A stretch of DNA of 64,000 bases from Sphingomonas sp. Lineage in GTDB: Bacteria > Pseudomonadota > Alphaproteobacteria > Sphingomonadales > Sphingomonadaceae. The stretch lies in the NCBI RefSeq assembly GCF_029239295.1, contig NZ_JAQZBC010000003.1:62001-126000 (forward strand), written 5' to 3'. The position numbers were made by a program, and so were the translations under genes. Positions 63,517 to 64,000 of this stretch are shown here, one piece after another. The number at the start of each line of letters is the position of its first letter. Within the stretch, counting starts at the first letter, position 1. The notes under the pieces were generated by a model. That model saw nothing but the letters and a program-made list of their open reading frames with translations. It ran no database searches and was not told where the DNA came from.

Positions 63517-64000
63517 ATGATGATGCGATATGGGTCATCGTTCCTGCTGGCCGCGATCACGCTGGGCGGCTGCACTGTCGGGCCGGATTATCGCCCGCGC
63601 GCCGCCGCTGAATTGGGCGTGCCGGATGCCTATTCGGTCACCGCGCCGCCGACGCGACAGGATCTGACGCGCTGGTGGCGCAGCTTCGACGATCCGGTGC
63701 TGGGCGATCTGGTGGAGCAGGCGGCGGACGCCAATCTGGACATCGTCCAGGCGACCGCGCGGCTGCGCCAGGCACGGGAGGCGCTGGTGCAAAGCCGTGC
63801 CAGCCTGCTGCCGTCGATCAACGGATCGGGCGGCTATAGCCGGTCGGAGACGCTGCGCGGTGGCCAGACGCTGATCACCCTTCCTGACGGCACGACGCAG
63901 AGCATCGGCGGTGGCGGCGGTTCCAACTTCTCGCTGGGGCTGGATGCGCAATATCAGCTGGGCCTATTCGGCGAGATCCGCCGCACGGTGGAGGCGAGCC
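63517..64000 (+). CDS. RND efflux outer-membrane factor (NodT/OprM type), 3'-truncated by window end
   Basis: Missing from the ORF track because no stop falls in the window. From ATG 63517: MMMRYGSSFLLAAITLGGC is a lipoprotein signal with lipobox LGGC, followed by TVGPDYRPR, the usual start of NodT-family efflux lipoproteins. WWRSFDDPVLGDLVEQAADANLDIVQATARLRQAREAL is characteristic of the first helical repeat, and LGLDAQYQLGLFGEIRR follows. It would form the trimeric outer-membrane duct of a tripartite pump whose other parts probably lie downstream. Confidence 0.92.
   Translation, partial: MMMRYGSSFLLAAITLGGCTVGPDYRPRAAAELGVPDAYSVTAPPTRQDLTRWWRSFDDPVLGDLVEQAADANLDIVQATARLRQAREALVQSRASLLPSINGSGGYSRSETLRGGQTLITLPDGTTQSIGGGGGSNFSLGLDAQYQLGLFGEIRRTVEAS

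Overview
The window looks like a chromosomal segment of a high-GC sphingomonad (Sphingomonadales, Alphaproteobacteria; Sphingomonas or a close relative). The evidence is a crtB/crtI/crtY carotenoid cluster, a DUF1134/EipA protein, a DUF6489 gene coupled to mnmE, the mnmE-mnmG-rsmG-parA-parB block, and the hemE / origin / ppsR-maf-aroE-coaE-dnaQ arrangement described next to the alphaproteobacterial origin. All names are from reading the translations; no database search was run.

Layout. 1-5.2 kb is accessory DNA: a small membrane protein, a serine recombinase with its own promoter and palindrome, unrecognised genes, and two imperfect ~167-bp direct repeats. The right repeat runs into the 3' end of tRNA-Ser(GCU). 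The left one carries a degenerate copy of that tRNA end, so this looks like an eroded tRNA-targeted island holding one single gene and one overlapping gene pair. 5.4-17.7 kb is mostly housekeeping and envelope genes (EipA-like, flavin oxidoreductase, acyl-CoA ligase, lgt, CNNM/CBS transporter, OmpA lipoprotein, tadA, rpmB) and ends with thrS. In front of thrS lies a short ORF with six consecutive Thr codons, followed by mutually exclusive hairpins, which looks like a Thr-responsive attenuator. 17.7-24.2 kb holds the carotenoid operon with a LOG-family gene inside it, a divergent sterol-desaturase-type hydroxylase, and two envelope genes. 24.3-29.6 kb holds pdeM, a LuxR-type regulator and the sulfate-activation operon cysD-cysNC-cysQ.

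30.5-36 kb is a tightly overlapping operon: DUF6489, mnmE, mnmG, rsmG, parA, parB. Two perfect parS sites are embedded in the mnmE and rsmG coding sequences, and a one-base-deleted copy covers the mnmG start. 36-40.6 kb is a reverse operon DUF3576-leuS-lptE-holA. 41.5-50.4 kb holds thiE-like, yggS, a HAD phosphatase, xth-ribA, lolA, terC, rho, hemJ and hemE. The hemE-ppsR gap (50364-50644) has DnaA boxes and a dense cluster of GANTC sites and is very likely oriC, with parABS about 14-19 kb away.

50.6-57.6 kb continues with ppsR, maf, aroE, coaE, dnaQ, hpf, ptsN, a thioesterase, DUF1491, a cell-wall hydrolase and mmcB. 57.7-63.4 kb encodes an acyl-CoA carboxylase set (a divergent carboxyltransferase, an enoyl-CoA hydratase, bioB, and a biotin carboxylase/BCCP subunit). 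The window ends inside an outer-membrane efflux factor gene.

The most notable items are the probable Thr attenuator upstream of thrS, the oriC/parS architecture, the tRNA-Ser island footprint with its unknown gene pair, the Shine-Dalgarno-occluding palindrome of the LuxR-type gene, and the altered active-site motifs of the carboxyltransferase.
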